The notes beneath the pieces are model-generated. The model did not search any database, was not told the DNA's origin, and saw only the letters and a program-made list of their open reading frames with translations. Shown here piece by piece: positions 1-12,000 of a stretch of 64,000 nt of DNA. A program made the position numbers and the translations under genes. Position 1 is the first letter of the stretch; the number at the start of each line of letters is the position of its first letter. Source of the DNA: Strix aluco. Taxonomy: Eukaryota; Chordata; Aves; Strigiformes; Strigidae. The stretch spans positions 3,838,195 to 3,902,194 of the forward strand of contig NC_133971.1 of assembly GCF_031877795.1 (NCBI RefSeq), read 5' to 3'.

Positions 1-1530
1 GCCCCAGAGATGCTTGTTGAGGGTAAAACATACATTTTTGTGTTCATTACAGTAAAACTTGGATTAGAGTCCAGGCATTGTACTATATGGAAACAGTTCA
101 GGAAGCATCAACCCACAGAGAACACTGCAGGGAGGGATAGGTCATCTCCTACCCTAGAGAAGAAAAATACATGTCAGCTCCAGAGCTATTTTTGTAACAA
201 ATTCTCTATAAATAGCCTCACGAAGTATTGTCTGAAAAGATTCCTGCTTACTGGAAAGTCCCTGTCCGTGACCGGGTAGGGGAGTGTAGAGGGACAGCAA
301 TAGCTGGGTCAAGGTGCTCAGACAGCTTACTCTGTCATGTTGGTGTGATGTGGCATGACACAGATGAAAAGTATGAAGTATGATGGGCAACAAAAGATCA
401 AATATAAGCCCAACTATTCCCATTTCCCTGGCAACAGAGTGAGGATTCTTGCCTATCCATACTTCCGTGTAACCTTTTCACAGCTGAAATCATAACTGGA
501 ATGAATGTCCACATAGGCTAGAAAGATATGACCTCTCTTGTTTACATCAAGAAAAAAGAAGCTTGGGAAACAGCTCTTTTTCTTCTCATTTTCAAAGTCT
601 TCATCTGTCATCATGGAGAGTGACTTGTCAGTTTCACTGTCCTAAACTAAATTTCTAGCATTGATGAGAAATGATCTAAGGCTAGCCATTTATTCTAAGC
701 TTCAGGGTAGACTCGAATTTTTAACATGCTTTTTGCTAGTATATAAATGAGGGGAAGAGGAAAACAAACAAATAAGAAAGTTTGAAAACCCTTAAAAGGG
801 TTTCATGTCAGAATAATATTAAACTAATGAAATTACTGTATTTGCTCAAGAAACAAGTCATTGCACAAAAATGTGAATCTCAGCTCTTTTGTTAACAACT
901 GAAGTGATTCGGGTTTGAATTTGGTCTTTTGTTCGTGCTGTTTTAAAATCAAATCAAGATTATCCACATGCATGCACTTACACATGCAGGCAAAGATAAG
1001 CTGCAACATGTTTTTCCATATTTTATTTTCTTTTTAAATCTCCATGTGGTAGCTCCTGTTTTGTTGTAATAATCCCCAAATTGTTTAATACACATTTACC
1101 TGATCATTAGCCTTTGTCCAAAACAGTAGTAACCGCAAAGTAAGAATTTCTTGTCCTTTAAAATGCGAAGTTTTACTTCTGAAAATAATAGACATTTTGA
1201 AGAGTAACAACATTGACATCACTGAAACTGGTGAGTTACCAGCTCCTGTGTTCTAACAATTCTTACTGCGCTGGAATTTTTCTTAATGCTTCTTTTTGTC
1301 CAGTTGTGTCAAAAAATTTAAGGGGAGGTGTCATTTTCCAGTTGAAACATATTTTCTTGTCTCATTTTCCAGCTGAAATTTCAAGCCTCCTGCCCATATA
1401 GGCCTATATGTGCCTTTTTTTAAGAGTTTTCTTTGCACTGAAAACTCTGAGACAAGATTGGCAGTAAGGTTGTTCTGGAGCGATCAGAGTAACCCCAGCT
1501 CCAAGCTAGGCAGAGAAAGACAGTGATGAT
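1..1530. other. Unique non-coding DNA
   Basis: No gene seen. All frames are broken at short intervals, and the two overlapping 89-codon frames near the left edge, one on each strand, have no recognisable content. The only structured item is a perfect 16-bp palindrome at 1395-1410. A 17-base segment beginning TCATTTTCCAG recurs with one change at 1331 and 1362. Confidence 0.6.
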
Positions 1531-1640
1531 GCTCTGGGGCTTGGATTGTGCTTGGAAGAGCTGGGTTCATTTCACACCTCCATCATAGCCAGCTTGCATA
1601 ACCTTGGGCAAGCGACAAGCCTGCAAAATGTGGTTGGTCT
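1531..1640. repeat. MIR/L3-like ancient repeat fragment
   Basis: The order of words here, a GCTGGGTTCA segment, a degraded 'gccac...tgctg' stretch, then ACCTTGGGCAAG and GCAAAATGTGG, matches the core and 3' half of the amniote MIR/L3 type of interspersed repeat in MIR-forward polarity. It is heavily diverged and truncated, so it is an old fixed insertion with no coding content. Family assignment is from remembered consensus. A RepeatMasker run with an amniote library would settle whether it is MIR (tRNA-derived SINE) or the related CR1/L3 tail. Confidence 0.45.
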
Positions 1641-1876
1641 AGCTGCCAGATGGAAACCGTTGCAGTGGATCATGTACTTTTGATAGAACGGGTACCTAGG
1701 AATGGGATCTACCAAAACGAGCATGTCAAGTAGGGATACTTTGGCAGGATAGACATGTTCATTTGGGACTACGAGGAGATAGTGGTCTTCTGCTAAGATT
1801 TTGGTTCTGATCCTTCTCTTGAAAATACATGGTAGAGCCAGCCCTTTCTTGTAAAACATATTCAGAAAAGGAACAA

Positions 1877-1899
1877 TTTTCTTTTTTTTTTTTTTTTTT
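1877..1899. repeat. Poly-T run
   Basis: Eighteen consecutive T after TTTTC. It is a simple homopolymer. No retrotransposed body with target duplications can be recognised next to it, so it is not called a poly-A tail. Confidence 0.9.
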
Positions 1900-2728
1900 C
1901 TCCCCCGTTCGTGTAGGCGAATGTTCTTACTACTAATGTACTTGAGAAAATGAGATTGCTGCTCTACCTTTTAATTGGACAGGACCCAGAGCCGACCATG
2001 GAATATAATCAGGAAAAATCCAGACAGATTTCTTTCTGTGGCATGACATGGCTTTTTAGTTGCTGAGTATGATTAGGATTTGGGCAGTTCTGAATACGCC
2101 TAGATTTTTGCTGGCAGAAAAGGTTATGTTCCCTGTGGGTTGGCTGTGGATGAGTGGGAGGTTTGAGAATCTAAGTTGTGATGTTAAGTAAGAATGGGAT
2201 GGTTAGATCATTTTTACTGCCTTTTGTGCATTCACTTCTTTTAGCCACTCTGCTTCAGGGGTGTTCCCTGCCTGAAAAACCAGAGCACAAGCACTTTCCC
2301 AAGCCATAGTCAATTGTAAGGAAAAGGTGTTTGGGTGCTATAGTCATGAGATGACTGCAGTTTCAGAAGGTCCTATAACTAGGAGCTTTGGAAACACAAT
2401 ACAGAGGTATATCACACCAGATGACTGTAGAGCTAGGAACTGTAGTGGCTTCACAACTGTTGCTGTCACACAAGCACATCCTTAAAAACGTAGTTGGCAC
2501 TATGATACAACTAGTCTGTCTTCTACTTTTCCTCCCTACTTCCCTGAGTGCTGCTCAGTGCATTGATCTTCCTCAAAATTTCTTCCTAATCTAACCCTCT
2601 GTATGTATATTCCTCATTTCATCAGTGCCAGCGCACAGCGCTCGTGTACTCAACCAATCGTCCATGAGTAGTAAATATCCAGAATACACTGGACAAGGAT
2701 GTGTCACTAAAGTAACAGCCACAGAATT

Positions 2729-2747
2729 AAAAAAAAAAAAAAAAAAA
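2729..2747. repeat. Poly-A run
   Basis: Nineteen consecutive A. The upstream 100 bases resemble no SINE, LINE or processed gene copy that I recognise. Confidence 0.9.
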
Positions 2748-4274
2748 GTTCAAAGTAGCAGATTGCCTACATATTTTTTTCTTTGTTTTCTCTGCTGTGG
2801 ATACAGCACTGAAAGCTGAAATCAAACAACAGCTACAATAAATTCTGTGTCTCATTTTTATAAGGCAGGCCAGATCATATTTCTTGGTAAATTGAAGACC
2901 ACTGACAACTCAGGAGGGAAAGGTGACAATATGAGCCAATGCCACGCAAGTCCTGTTGATCCTTGCTCACAAACCTTTCCTTGCAACTCCCTTGATGACC
3001 CAGAATGAACTTGACTTCAGGCTGAGTGAGGTGGGAGGAAACCAGCATTCATGCCAGCTGCCTTTTTTTTTACCATGACTTGCTTGTCACAGGAACAAAG
3101 ATCATCTGGAAGGGGCTAAGGAGTTACATAGCAGCAGAGGAAAAAAAAAAAAAACACAACCTCTAAAAAGAGAAGAGACGAATAAAATATATCAATAACT
3201 TAACATAACCCCAATACATCACACTCTAAAATGAGTAAACGAAAGCTCTTTCGGATTTTACCACTTGCTGTTACCAGTGGGTGTCATTTCCCACCATACC
3301 TCTATCTTCACAAATGAGTTTAGCACCAAGAAATCATGCAGCTATGTAGGAGTGACAAATATCAAGCAGTCAATATGCCTGAATAGCCTGGGCTCAGATG
3401 GGTCGTCTTCTCTGGGGGCACCCTTACGTTGAAGGGAAGTGTACACAAGAAGGTTTATGCAGCTATTACACAGGCTTGTGTTGCGTATGTGTCTGTGCAG
3501 AGTGTGAGGAAATACAGAGTGCTAAACAGGGGCTCACTTATCTGGTTGCCACTTCTGTCACTCTTTGTGACCCAGTACATGATCCTGCCAGGGAACCGGA
3601 TCCACTGGCAGAGTTGTTCAATGCAGCCAAGAGTTGGTCATCCAGCTACCTCCGGACTCGTTTTCAATGTAAGGAAACCAAAAGTGGCTCCCTGCCTATG
3701 CAGTGACTCCGTACAACTAGAAGCATTTGTAACATCATTCAATTAAACATTTTAGGGAGGAAGGAAAATGGCAATTTGTTGAAATAAATCTGTTTTCAGA
3801 CAAGGAACATGTTTCCTGTTTAAAATGTTATGGGGGAAACCATTAAAAATGTCTCAGAAATCATTTGGAGATTAATTTTTTAATATTTTTTAAACAAATG
3901 TTACTTTCTTAGAGACTAGAGCAACATTTTTAGAAATGAAAGCTCTTGTAGAACAAGAACGTACAAATTAAGCTCAAGATGAGCTACTTCTTTGTGCACA
4001 ATCCACATTCCCCCTCCCTCCTCTGTTTCCCTATTTGACAGTTTTCTATTCTTTAATGATTTGAGGTTCAAAGACTTTTCCAAATGTCAGTGATTCTTGC
4101 AAAACTGGAAAACTTTTACATTCAGCTGAGAATGCCGCTATGTTTATGCTTTGAAAATAGGTAGCATGGGAAAATGAAACAACCTGCTTTTGCCAGGGTG
4201 ACTGCGAAAAGCTATTGAAACACAGTGCAGCTTAAGAGAAGGGTTGTATTAGAAAGCTGACATGAAATTTCACC

Positions 4275-4545
4275 ACAGGAAGGTGGGTGCCCGGCCCCTT
4301 GCATTAAAGCTGACAGATATGCGAAGTGATTGAAGAAAAGCGTTAAGTCTTTTGGAGAGGTGTTCCACATCCTTCTTGAACTCAATCACACAGCGAAGTG
4401 CCATTAAATCCGCAGAAAAGGCAAATGCCCAGTGTATTAGCAATGAAGCCTTCTTAATTGCAATGCTATAAATGCTCTCCGTCAGTAGGAACAACACACA
4501 ATGGCTTCTCCTGATTACAATTAAGTGATGAATACATCTGAGGAA
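4275..4545. promoter_or_regulatory. Candidate conserved regulatory element
   Basis: This is a compact block of unique sequence with closely spaced homeodomain-like cores: TTAATTGCAAT near 4453, ATTACAATTAAGTG near 4516 (the TTAAGTG part fits an NK2-class site) and a CTGACAG MEIS/TGIF-like site near 4309. It is richer in such sites than its AT-rich surroundings. A 75-codon frame on the minus strand spans most of it but resembles nothing known. Calling it an enhancer is inference from texture only; no conservation was measured. Confidence 0.25.
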
Positions 4546-6786
4546 AAAGTCAATCAGAGCAGAAGTTTCTTCTCAGCCTGCTGAAAAACCACAGTTTCAC
4601 CAGGAGAGAAACTGTAGTGTGACTGAAACTGAGAGCCTGCCTCTCAGAAGCTCTGCTGCTGATGCTGTATTTCACTGGTCATGAGACTGCCTGCTATCTG
4701 AATCTGTGCTGCAGTCTTATATTTGAGGTGGATTTATAGATATTTTTTACATTATCATAAACATAATTTGGAGAAAATGGTAGTGAATGTTTTACGTAGG
4801 CTTCCTCACCATGCTGGTTGTGACATCAGATGAATAAATATTCAGAATACAGAAATTTGATAGCATGGTAACTTAATTTTAAAAGTCAAATATTTTTTAA
4901 GTGATTTATTGAGCTATTGCTTGTTCAATAAATGTAGGAATTTCAAAAGCATTAGTGGGAATCTTAACAAAAAATACAGAAAAGAGAAAATATGCAAAAT
5001 CTGTAAGACTGTGAAAATGGTATAAATAGAACAATTATTTTTCCCCTGGCACATTGGTTTCATTGCATTATTTGGACAATATTAAAGACTATTCTACTGA
5101 GGCAAAATCCATATGAAGGCAGAGCTCTCTGGATAAGGATGACAAGAATGGGCCTGAGGTCTGCAGTGTGACTGGTATGGCTATAAGAAAGGCTAAATTA
5201 GCTGACTTTTCCCAATACAAGACTTCAGAACATGTTTTCTACATTTGCTCAGGGAAGGCAGCTCTCTTACACAAACTTTTAAAGGAGCAAAACCAGAAAT
5301 CTGAAAGTAAAATTGTGATCCCAGCTCTCACCACTGAATTCAGATAGCTGTCATTAGTTTGGAAAACAAGATTAATGTACAATATGTCCACATGGCTCAG
5401 CAGTGAAGTAGCAGTGGAAGCTCCATCTAAAATCCAGTAGAAAGAGAGGTTTTGCACACTTCAGGGTATGGCTGTCAGGAAACTTCAAATCACAAGCTAC
5501 AGTACAGTATGATCATTTTACAGAAATCATGACATGAGAAACATCTGGAAGGAAACTCTTTTCCCCAGCCGTGTCTATCTGTAAAGAGTTGTCTCATGAA
5601 ATGCAAAAGCCTTGTCTTAACTTTAGTCTTGGACTAAGTGATGATGTTAACAAAGATGACACAATAGTTACAATTATTATCAATCATGGTATCTATGTTC
5701 ATGTTGATGAACCAGCTGAGACAGTTGTATGAACAAAGCAGTTCAGATTGTCCCTATCCAAAGACCTGAGATACAAAACTTCATGAATTTATGCATTTGA
5801 GTCACACTGAGGTCACAGGATTAACCATAGGATTAGACACCTATGTAAATTTAACTAGTGGAACTGTATAGTCTAGGCAGACAAGATATATTGGCATGGT
5901 GCAACCCATATGAACAATGTTACGGCAAAATAACTCATTTAATTCTTTGACGCAGGAATAGTAAGATTATTTAAGTTAGAAATAAGGATAGGAATTGGGA
6001 AGAAAAAGACTTGGAGTCAAAATGCTAAAAGGGCGAAGCAAGCAGACGCAGAGAATAGGAAGGTAGTTATAGGGTGAGTTTGAAATGAAGAAACCTTGGG
6101 ATAAAAACACTGGAGTGATAAAAGATATTTTCCAGCTCATTATTTGAATTAGATAACTATGGAAGTTAAAAATGAGTGAAAATATGTTGCTTTAAAGTTA
6201 ACTTCATGTAATATTATATAACACGATGCAGTGGTACCAGGAAGCACAGGGGTGGTATTGCAGCAGATGCAATTGTTTGTTTAATTCAAATAATAAAAAA
6301 GGACAGAATTTGGAAACACCTGCATATTTTCAAAATGAAGTATATCAGGTTTTTTGCTTTGAATTTACATAAAAAGTAGTCAAATTGCATTTTAAATGAG
6401 CTTAAATTTAAAAATAGATGATGTCTCCTGTTGGTCGAATGATGTGTTTTGTTCAACACAAACAAAATATTTTTTTCTCTTTTTTTAATTTGATGCAGAA
6501 AACTGACCTTAAAAAAAAAAAAAAAGTGCCAAAATAAAAACATTCCCAGAAAAAAAAAATTCTTTTCCTCTTCCTAATCCTCAAAAGCCAAATATTTGCA
6601 CAGTCCTCCTCTGAATGTCCAAAACTTCCTTCTTGGCTTCTCCTGCAGCTGCTGCTACTGAATGAAGTCACATTACATTGTGCTGATGAGAGTTTCATTC
6701 ACAAACAGGAAGGAGATCTAGCCTTGTAAGGGCAAAACAAACAAGTTTAGTTCACTGGGTAAAATGAACCAATGGACCAGGGATTC

Positions 6787-6813
6787 TTTTTTTTTTTTTT
6801 TTTCCTTTTTTTT
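6787..6813. repeat. Poly-T tract with CC interruption
   Basis: Seventeen T, then CC, then eight T. The lysine-rich reading frame on the opposite strand is an artefact of this tract. Confidence 0.9.
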
Positions 6814-7749
6814 CTTGAAGCAGCAGGAAAGGGGCTGCTGACGAGATATTTTGGAACAACTTGCTATTAGGAAGGAAGTATGAGTGGGTGTAGATGAGAA
6901 GTAACTCACACTCATATGACACACACGTTGCGAGTATGTTGAAGTCTTGGTCTAAAACAAAGGGTGGGACTGTCAGTTTAGTGATGTAGAACAGAGGGAG
7001 CTGTTTGCTTGTTTGTCGTGCCTGTAGTCAAAAATTTCAGGCGTTTACCAACTGGACTGACAGAACATGATCCTGCTAGAGTAACCATGGTCTTTGTTAA
7101 ACGACTGGTAGTCAATTTGAGAGTCATCACTTTTCTGATGAGCCATGCACCTCTCTTTGAATTTTTGTTAGTTTTATAAAAAAGAAAATTAAGAACAGAT
7201 ATGGGAGATTTTGACTGAAGAGGCTGTCAGGATAATCCAGCCAGCTCTCATTGTCGATCATACCTTAGACCGCTAATTGTAGATCAAGAAACTGTCAAGA
7301 AACTTGGGAGCTCATCAGGACATCAGATGAAATTTCAGCTTAATACTATAGACATTTCATGTTCATGTTTTAACCAAACTTCAAAGACATTTTAATTCAA
7401 AATGTGAATTTTATGATATCTCAATATATTTGTAAGGGCATCATCTCTAGAGTGTCTTTTCAAAATCCAAACCTCAGTAAAAATCCAGAGACGGGATCAA
7501 AAGAGGAGATAATGTTGTAGTTGTTAAGAATAAAGATTATCTTGGTTGCTATGTCAGTGAATGAGATCTATGGATGTGGCAATTCACACAATTTAACTAA
7601 TGAACAGAAAAATGAGAATCAGTTCCAAATTAAGATGTACTTTAATTAAATGAATCAAGAGAAGAAGTAACTAGTGAACTCACCAAATTGTATTAGGTGT
7701 ATTAGAAATAGCCAGAATGGTCATTGCTTTGCTTGAATAAGGCTGGGTT

Positions 7750-7805
7750 ATGATATTCTTGTTTACACTGTGGGGAATCTGAAGCCTAAGAAAGTCAGTT
7801 ATAGA
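7750..7805. repeat. Possible MIR/L3-like scrap
   Basis: The string of a T-rich segment followed by GTGGGGAATCTGAAGCCTAAG and AAAGTCAG-type words resembles the 'gaggaaactgaggc' core of MIR/L3 repeats in reverse polarity. It is short and diverged, so this is tentative. Confidence 0.25.
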
Positions 7806-8984
7806 TAAAGTAGATTAGTTATGTTTCAGTCAGTAGTTAAAATGTTGAGTTATTCAACATTTTTCTTTGTTTTTTAATGAAAAATATGCTCTAAATTACC
7901 AGGGCACCCTCCTGGCTTTAATCAACCAGTACATTTATACAATCAAAAAAAAACCCTCCTCTCTTCTTTACCTTACACATACCCACACATTTTCTCTCAG
8001 AGGAATTTTCAAGTTGAGAGTCCCTAGAGTCAGATACTGCAGACATCCAGGAACAAGCCAGTGCAAAGCTTGAAAGTGTGTTGTAAAGTTTAAAACTTTC
8101 ATAAATGTTTGATAAAATGGGTTATATAAGAAGAAAAAAACAAAAGTGAAAGAAATTCAGAAATATTTTGCCCTTTTCACAGAGGAAGCAATTTTATAAG
8201 ATTTGTAGAACATGTATTTAAAGTTTCAGAGATAGTGCAAACTAGACTTCTTAAAGTAGAAAGTGCTCAGAGAAGTGTCCATTATTGCCCACAGAGAGGC
8301 TTTTAAACAAATGGAAGAGAGGTTGACTGTTGTTGCAAAACATATATTATGTGAACTAATGACCTATACCTACAGGGAAAGGCAGTCTTTTCTTAGATTT
8401 AAAAAAAAAAAAAAAGATAAAAACAAAAGCCTGGAAAGGGCATCTTCCAGAAAGGGCATCTTTCTCCTCCTTTTTTCTCCTCTCTCTTTAGTCACCTGCT
8501 AGTGGTAATGTAAAAGACGTGGGTTATTTTTTCATTTTAAACCAGAGGCAGCACTAATTTCTTACATGGTCCTGTTGTGTCTAAACTCAGAGGCTTGTTT
8601 AAACTTTTCAACTCAGTTAAGTGGTTGAAACTCAAGGTAAAACCTGTTGTTTATCACCTGCTGGCCATTTTGTCCTCGAGTTAAAACTTTTTTGTCATTA
8701 TGGAACTTGTGCAGTAATCCACAGGAAAAATCAAAGCAACTCTAGCATATTAAGTAAAGTCCAGAGTGAGTTGTAACCAGTGCACATGCTACCTGAGAGC
8801 CATCTTCCAGAATCTTTAAATGCTTTGTTGCAGGGAGCTTTGCAGCTTTGGTTGTTTCATATAGCTACGACATGACTGGAGGTCCAAGGTGATGTCTTAA
8901 TGACAGCTTTATGTCTGTGACCATAACGTCAAAAATGCAAACTGTGTCTCCACAAAGACTTCATATTGCTGTCAAATCTGCCAC

Positions 8985-9002
8985 AAAAAAAAAAAAAAAA
9001 AA
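8985..9002. repeat. Poly-A run
   Basis: Eighteen consecutive A following CCAC. It generates a spurious lysine-rich N-terminus in an overlapping short frame. Confidence 0.9.
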
Positions 9003-12000
9003 GTACAATTATAGTGTACTCCCATGTAACTAGATCTTTCTACTCCTTCCTCAGAAAAATATTTCTGTGTTTTAGATGCAGACACAATGCTTCTGGGCCC
9101 ATGGCAGCAGGCACCCTTGTTATCCATCAGGATAACATCAGCAGTCTCCAGATACAGTTTGGGTCAGTCTTTCAATTATTTATTCCTTTTAATTTCAGAC
9201 TCCCAAACTCATTTATGTGTGCTTAAACATGAACAGCTTAAGAAGCTTAAACATCCATTGACTGATGAATGAGTTTCCATCCTACCTGCCTACAGGACTC
9301 AGGAGCTTACTGGAAAGGGCAAATGTCATCAGGCCCCCTACATCCTGAGGCTCCAACTACTCAGGTGTCGTAGCCAGACATTCCTCCCACTCATTGACCA
9401 CCACCAGGTTCGGAGGTTGACAAGTTGGCTGTAACCGTTTTTCTCCATCAACAGGAGCTCTGCAAAATGTCCATGCTTTGAAAGTGCTTAGAACTTGTCA
9501 CTTTCATTTACCTGTGATCATTCAGGATCTTTAAAAGCTTTGCTGGAGTCACCTCTAGTTACAGGTAAGTAACTTGTCTTTCTCATTTGAAAGAATCATA
9601 CACACATGGGCCAGTTCAAATGTACTGTTATACATAAGAAAACTTTTGGCCTGTAACTCCCAATGACAGGGTCTCTTCTAGAGGCTTCAGCAAGAACACA
9701 GCACCTAGTAAAAGCCTGCCTGGAGCTGCCATTGTCATCTCTACAAATATCAAATTGTAAGGTCCATGGAGTTACCTTTTATATCTCCATACTCCTTCTG
9801 AGTAGATGCAATATTTCCCATCTTGCAGGTATAAGCAGCTGGCTGCCCATATCAAGCCTGTACTACAAGCAAAACATATCCTTCTAAGGGCTAAAATGTA
9901 TTAGGATTTTCTAAACACAGAAGAAAACCACAGAAAATGTCGGGGTGCTGCCAGTTTCTTTCAAAATGTGGTCAGAAGAGAAAGTTCATCAGGAAGACTC
10001 CCTTGACCTGGGAGACCAGAGTCAACTCATGAAGGAACTCATCTGTTGTCTCCTCAAGGACAACCTTGATCATCATATCACGCACTATTCATGATAAGTT
10101 TTGCACTTTTCAGAAAGGTACGTTGCACTTCTTGTCATGGTGATGTGCCACCGAGCTGCAGTGGTCTGCTGTCATTTGTAGTCTATTAATTAGGGTGCTC
10201 ACACTGGAGGTCTCAGTCCTGAGTTGCACACTTTGCTCCTATAACTGTTTATTGCAGGAGGTACCAGGCTTTTTTTTTTTTTCCTCATTTTCAGAAGAAA
10301 GCAGAAGCATTCACCGAATGTCTCATCTCTGCACTAACCATCTGTGGAGGAGAGACAACAGCAATGGCATACCCTTATGCAGGAGTGGAGGCAGGTTAAT
10401 GGTATGCTGTGGTTTGTAGTAGGAGTAAATAACAGATGAATAAATACAATCCTGGAGTTTGTGCTTTAGAAACCGCAAGGACGCACATCTCTTTTTACAA
10501 CAAACTCAATATTGTGCATCTACAGAGCTCTGTTTTTACAAAAACTGTTTTCCTTGCCTTTTTTGGCCATATGCTCTGTATCATCATTATTAAATTATGA
10601 AAAATAATAACTGTGCTAGCTTCAGATTATGAGTGCTTATTTTGGCTATAATACATTATAAAACAATAATGGTACAATAAAAATATTTTGTTGGGTTCCT
10701 ATGTTACATTTTACCTATGAGCCTCAAACAATTTTGCTGATAATTTACTACTCAGAGATGCAGGATGAGTATTAATTTTTTCCTTCTTAAATATGAATTG
10801 CAAAGACAAAATTTATTGATGTTTTCATAAACACTCAGTGCCTGCAGACCTAGGTGCCCCAACTAAGCTACTATCTGCTTTTCAGGGAGTTATAACCCTC
10901 TATATTTCTTAATAAATTTAATGAAATTTTTATTTCAATTGAGTTTTATTGAATTATCTGACATTTGTCCTCTCTGGAAAAAAAACAGCTGTGAAGTGGT
11001 GATGGTACTGCATCCAAAAAAATAAAGGAGTCAGATCACATGCCACACATGAAGATTTTGGTTGAAGAGCCAGTTTGGCGGAGATAGGCTGGATTCCTGT
11101 CTTACCACTCAATGAAACACCATGCAAAAGACACACAGCAAAATAACAGATGTACTCCATCTTCAGGTGTTATCTAAATTGTTAGTTATTCAAAATGTGG
11201 CCAGAAATAAAGCCCCAGAAGCACTATTTGACTTTTTCCCCGCTACATGCAGCTTCTACCCAAAGAAGTCGAGGACCTGGATTCACACAACAGCCATATG
11301 CCAAACCTGTCTTGACCACTACTTAATACGCTTGAAGGAAGTCCTGTTCAGATATGCTTTGCATAGTATATGGCTAGGAAATAGGATAAGGCTGGTGGAT
11401 GTGTCTCACCCATGAAAAGACCAAAGCCCAGCAGTTAGACCTCCTGGTGTAAGGAGGTCATCAGGCATTGTACACCTGCTCAGAAGTTCACAGCTTCGAC
11501 ATAATCCTCCATTCCCCGGTGGCAACGCAGGAATATCATCTGCCTCGGCAGTTCAATACTGACCAGATTTTCAAAGTGATTTTAGATCTACCAGTGGAAA
11601 GCAGTACATGAGAGCTGCTGTATATTTCCATACACAGAAAAACAATGAACAGAAGGTCCAGGGACAATGTCCCGACCTGTGACCTTCATCCCAGGGTGGT
11701 TGCCTTGAACTATACATGACATCCTTCTGTCTCATTAAGTGCTAACTGTTTCATTGCACAGACTGCATCCAGCTACAAGGATGAACGTGCTGGACTTACC
11801 TATGTGCATTATTTAAGGATTCTATAGGTGTTTGAGCTTCTTTTTTCTCATTTATATGGAAAACCGTTTTTAAAATGCTTTCTTCAGGTGTCATGTTGGA
11901 GGTGACAGAAACAAATGCAACTAACTACCCATATTCTCAAAAGCTTATACGCTATGTGAGCTGTGCAAAAAATATAAAGAGAGATGCTTACAAAATCCTA

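Larger units (their letters stand above)
1641..4274. other. Unique non-coding DNA with A/T runs
   Basis: No gene seen. It holds an 18-T run (1882-1899), a 19-A run (2729-2747) and a 14-A run (3141-3154). The short reading frames at 3398-3746, which overlap in two frames of the same strand, show no protein resemblance and no splice context, so they are treated as chance. Confidence 0.55.
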
